Of a stretch of 64,000 bases of DNA, positions 62,253 through 64,000 are shown in pieces. Position 1 is the first letter of the stretch. Each line of letters opens with the position of its first letter. A program made the translations under genes and the position numbers. The notes below the pieces were generated by a model that saw only the letters and a program-made list of their open reading frames with translations, did no database searches and was not told the origin of the DNA. The stretch comes from Bacteroidales bacterium UBA1374 (lineage in GTDB: Bacteria > Bacteroidota > Bacteroidia > Bacteroidales > UBA932): assembly GCA_002305545.1 (NCBI GenBank), contig DBRG01000021.1, positions 33,475-97,474 on the forward strand, in the 5' to 3' direction.

Positions 62253-63381
62253 AAGATTTGACGACATTCGTCCCTATACCAATGACGAGATCCCTGCCGC
62301 CATGAAACGCCTTGCTTCAGAGCCACTGCTGGATAAGGTTTTTTCGTGGTTGTTTCCCGGACAGCCCGTACAGGATTGGAGGAATAAGCTACGCTCGGTC
62401 AAAAGCAACCTAGAGCTCCAGGAACGTATCATGCATCCTGCTGCAGAGAGCATCATTGGACAGACAATGAGCGGATTTTCCTTTTCCGGAGAAAATAATC
62501 TGCAGAAAGGAACAGGCACACTTTATATATCCAACCACAGGGACATTATTCTGGACGCCACCCTGCTGCTCCTGATCTTGTACCGGAAAGGATTCCCCAC
62601 AGCAGAAGTATCTTTCGGCAGCAATCTAATGCAGTCTCAGTCCATTGTAGACGTGGGAAAATCCAATAAGATGTACAAGGTTTTCCGTAAATCGGGGAAT
62701 ATGCGGGATCTAGTCAAGAATTCAAGGCTTTTGTCAGATTATATCCGGTACAGGATAAACGGGGGCACCTCTATCTGGATTGCGCAACACGAAGGACGGA
62801 GCAAGGACGGGAACGACCTTACCGATCCCGGTCTGCTTAACATGCTATCCATGAGCATGAAAAAAGACCTGGTCGGCGCCCTTGCCTCACTCAATATTGT
62901 TCCGGTTGCTGTTTCTTATGAAATTGAACCTTGTGACGTCTTGAAAGTCTGCGAAACACAAAAGACCATGGAACAGGGCTTCTATAATAAAGCTCCCGGA
63001 GAAGACCTTGTCAGTATAGTGACAGGGATCACTCAAAACAAAGGGAGGGTACATATAACAGTCTGCCCTGCAGTCACCATCACCGACATTGAACCTTACA
63101 GAGACCTTCCACAGGCCGACTTTTTTCACCAGGTGGCAAAACTGGTTAATGAGCGGGTTTACCAGGGATACAGACTCTACGGTATCAATTACGCGGCTTG
63201 TGACAGGCTAAGAGGAACGACAGAATTCATGGAACATTATTCAGAAGAAGACATAACACTTCTTGATAGTCGTGAAAAGCTGCTCCCGGACTCTGATGAT
63301 CAAACCAGCACTGCTCTCAGAGACCTGTTAAGGCGCCTGTATGCCAATCCGGTTCTGAACCGCATGAATATGACCTTATGA
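62239..63381 (+). CDS. Glycerol-phosphate-type acyltransferase (PlsB-like)
   Basis: A 380-residue acyltransferase with SNHRDIILDATL (HxxxxD) near residue 95 and AQHEGRSKDG, motifs of the PlsB/PlsC superfamily. It would attach acyl chains to a glycerolipid acceptor, the third acyltransferase domain in this operon. It overlaps the ligase by 14 bases. No signal peptide; membrane-associated at the cytosolic face. Confidence 0.87.
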   Translation: MSLDKRFDDIRPYTNDEIPAAMKRLASEPLLDKVFSWLFPGQPVQDWRNKLRSVKSNLELQERIMHPAAESIIGQTMSGFSFSGENNLQKGTGTLYISNHRDIILDATLLLLILYRKGFPTAEVSFGSNLMQSQSIVDVGKSNKMYKVFRKSGNMRDLVKNSRLLSDYIRYRINGGTSIWIAQHEGRSKDGNDLTDPGLLNMLSMSMKKDLVGALASLNIVPVAVSYEIEPCDVLKVCETQKTMEQGFYNKAPGEDLVSIVTGITQNKGRVHITVCPAVTITDIEPYRDLPQADFFHQVAKLVNERVYQGYRLYGINYAACDRLRGTTEFMEHYSEEDITLLDSREKLLPDSDDQTSTALRDLLRRLYANPVLNRMNMTL

Positions 63382-63989
63382 GTGTCATGGCAAAAAGAAT
63401 GCAGAAAATTGTCCTTCTGATGATACTGGCAGCTGCCACAACGGGTGTTTCTGTTTATGGCCAGATGAAGCAGAAAACGTCAGCAGAACGCACCTCGGTT
63501 GGAAATATCATTCATTTTTTTTCTCAACCGGTGAATTACTCCCGTGAACAGGTTCATCCCTCAGAGGTTGTGATTTTCGCGGATTCACTGCCCGGGGTGA
63601 GATCTGAAGATCCGGCAGACAGGATCCTGGACTACGTCTGGGAATCACAACGTGAACCCGGCAGGACCCGTTTCGAGAAGCTAGAAGACGGAACGTACCT
63701 GGCCCGTCTGATATGGTCCCCGGGAATTGACGGGGAAGAAGAGCGCAAAGACTTCAGGAATCCTGATAAAAAACTCAGGGACAGGCCTATAAAAGATCTG
63801 GTATACTGTGATGGCATAGTGTACCGTGACGGTAAGTGGCTGGCCCCCTACCTGTATCATCCCAACTTTGGGATCACTGCCAACAGGGGAGTTATTTTTT
63901 TCAATAAAGACGGCGATTTGATCATCCGCGGAACAAAATGGGGTTTTTCCTCCACGGAATGTTTCAAGGCTGTAGAAATCGTACCCTGA
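63378..63989 (+). CDS. Exported DUF2147-like protein
   Basis: A 203-residue exported protein with a signal peptide (MQKIVLLMILAAATTGVSVY). The mature part matches the DUF2147 pattern, with DFRNPDKKLRDRPI followed by GDLIIRGTKWGF. DUF2147 proteins are small beta-barrel-like periplasmic proteins of unknown function. The ATGA overlap with the acyltransferase stop places it in the same transcript. The window ends 11 bases after its stop, so the operon may continue. Confidence 0.78.
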   Translation: MSVMAKRMQKIVLLMILAAATTGVSVYGQMKQKTSAERTSVGNIIHFFSQPVNYSREQVHPSEVVIFADSLPGVRSEDPADRILDYVWESQREPGRTRFEKLEDGTYLARLIWSPGIDGEEERKDFRNPDKKLRDRPIKDLVYCDGIVYRDGKWLAPYLYHPNFGITANRGVIFFNKDGDLIIRGTKWGFSSTECFKAVEIVP

Positions 63990-64000
63990 TCATTTGACCA

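Overview
The window looks like a chromosome segment from a Bacteroidota member, most likely order Bacteroidales. The evidence is a NigD-like lipoprotein, SPI/SPII-type secreted proteins, an ECF sigma factor overlapping a membrane/beta-barrel gene, weak Shine-Dalgarno sequences, and many upstream boxes fitting the Bacteroidetes -7 element TAnnTTTG. No rRNA, tRNA, CRISPR array or transposase was seen, and no stretch over 300 bases lacks a gene.

Left part (1-10.3 kb): an AT-rich accessory region. It holds the 3' end of a winged-helix-like gene, a vWA protein, a HigB/HigA-type toxin-antitoxin pair with a clear promoter and palindromic operator, an AAA+ ATPase with a probable 5' frameshift, an M23-like lipoprotein, an unknown protein, a short UvrA paralogue, an isochorismatase-like hydrolase, a methyltransferase and a small membrane protein. 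A GC-rich palindromic repeat (core GGGCAAACCCGGTTTGCCC) sits at gene ends here in at least six copies.

Middle part (10.3-41.8 kb): mostly envelope and metabolic genes. These include two related secreted proteins with regulatory-like domains, an OafA-type acyltransferase, a DUF3795/GNAT/alpha-beta hydrolase run, aquaporin, a putative metalloprotease with two repeated Fn3-like domains, a DUF4932 protein, a HAD phosphatase, pyrophosphatase and a CE1-like esterase. A two-gene nonribosomal peptide locus follows: a 4'-phosphopantetheinyl transferase overlapping a C-A-T-C-A-T-R synthetase, expected to release a dipeptide aldehyde (or its cyclised product). After it come a cold-shock protein, an ECF sigma factor with its partner, a NigD-like lipoprotein, a lactonase-like propeller, pirin, an aldo-keto reductase and a GH3 glycosidase.

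Right part (41.8-64 kb): one long, tightly packed plus-strand operon of the aryl polyene/flexirubin type. An MIO ammonia-lyase would make the aryl starter and a PaaK-like ligase would activate it. Two carrier proteins, three intact ketosynthases, two Cys-less ketosynthase-like partners, a ketoreductase and two hotdog dehydratases would build the polyene. Thioesterase, three acyltransferase domains, a glycosyltransferase, LolA-like, SMR-like and MMPL proteins would attach it to lipid and export it. Additions include a CrtI-like oxidoreductase, a B12-type radical SAM enzyme and an alpha/beta hydrolase. No DarA/DarB resorcinol genes are seen in the window. The operon may continue past its end.
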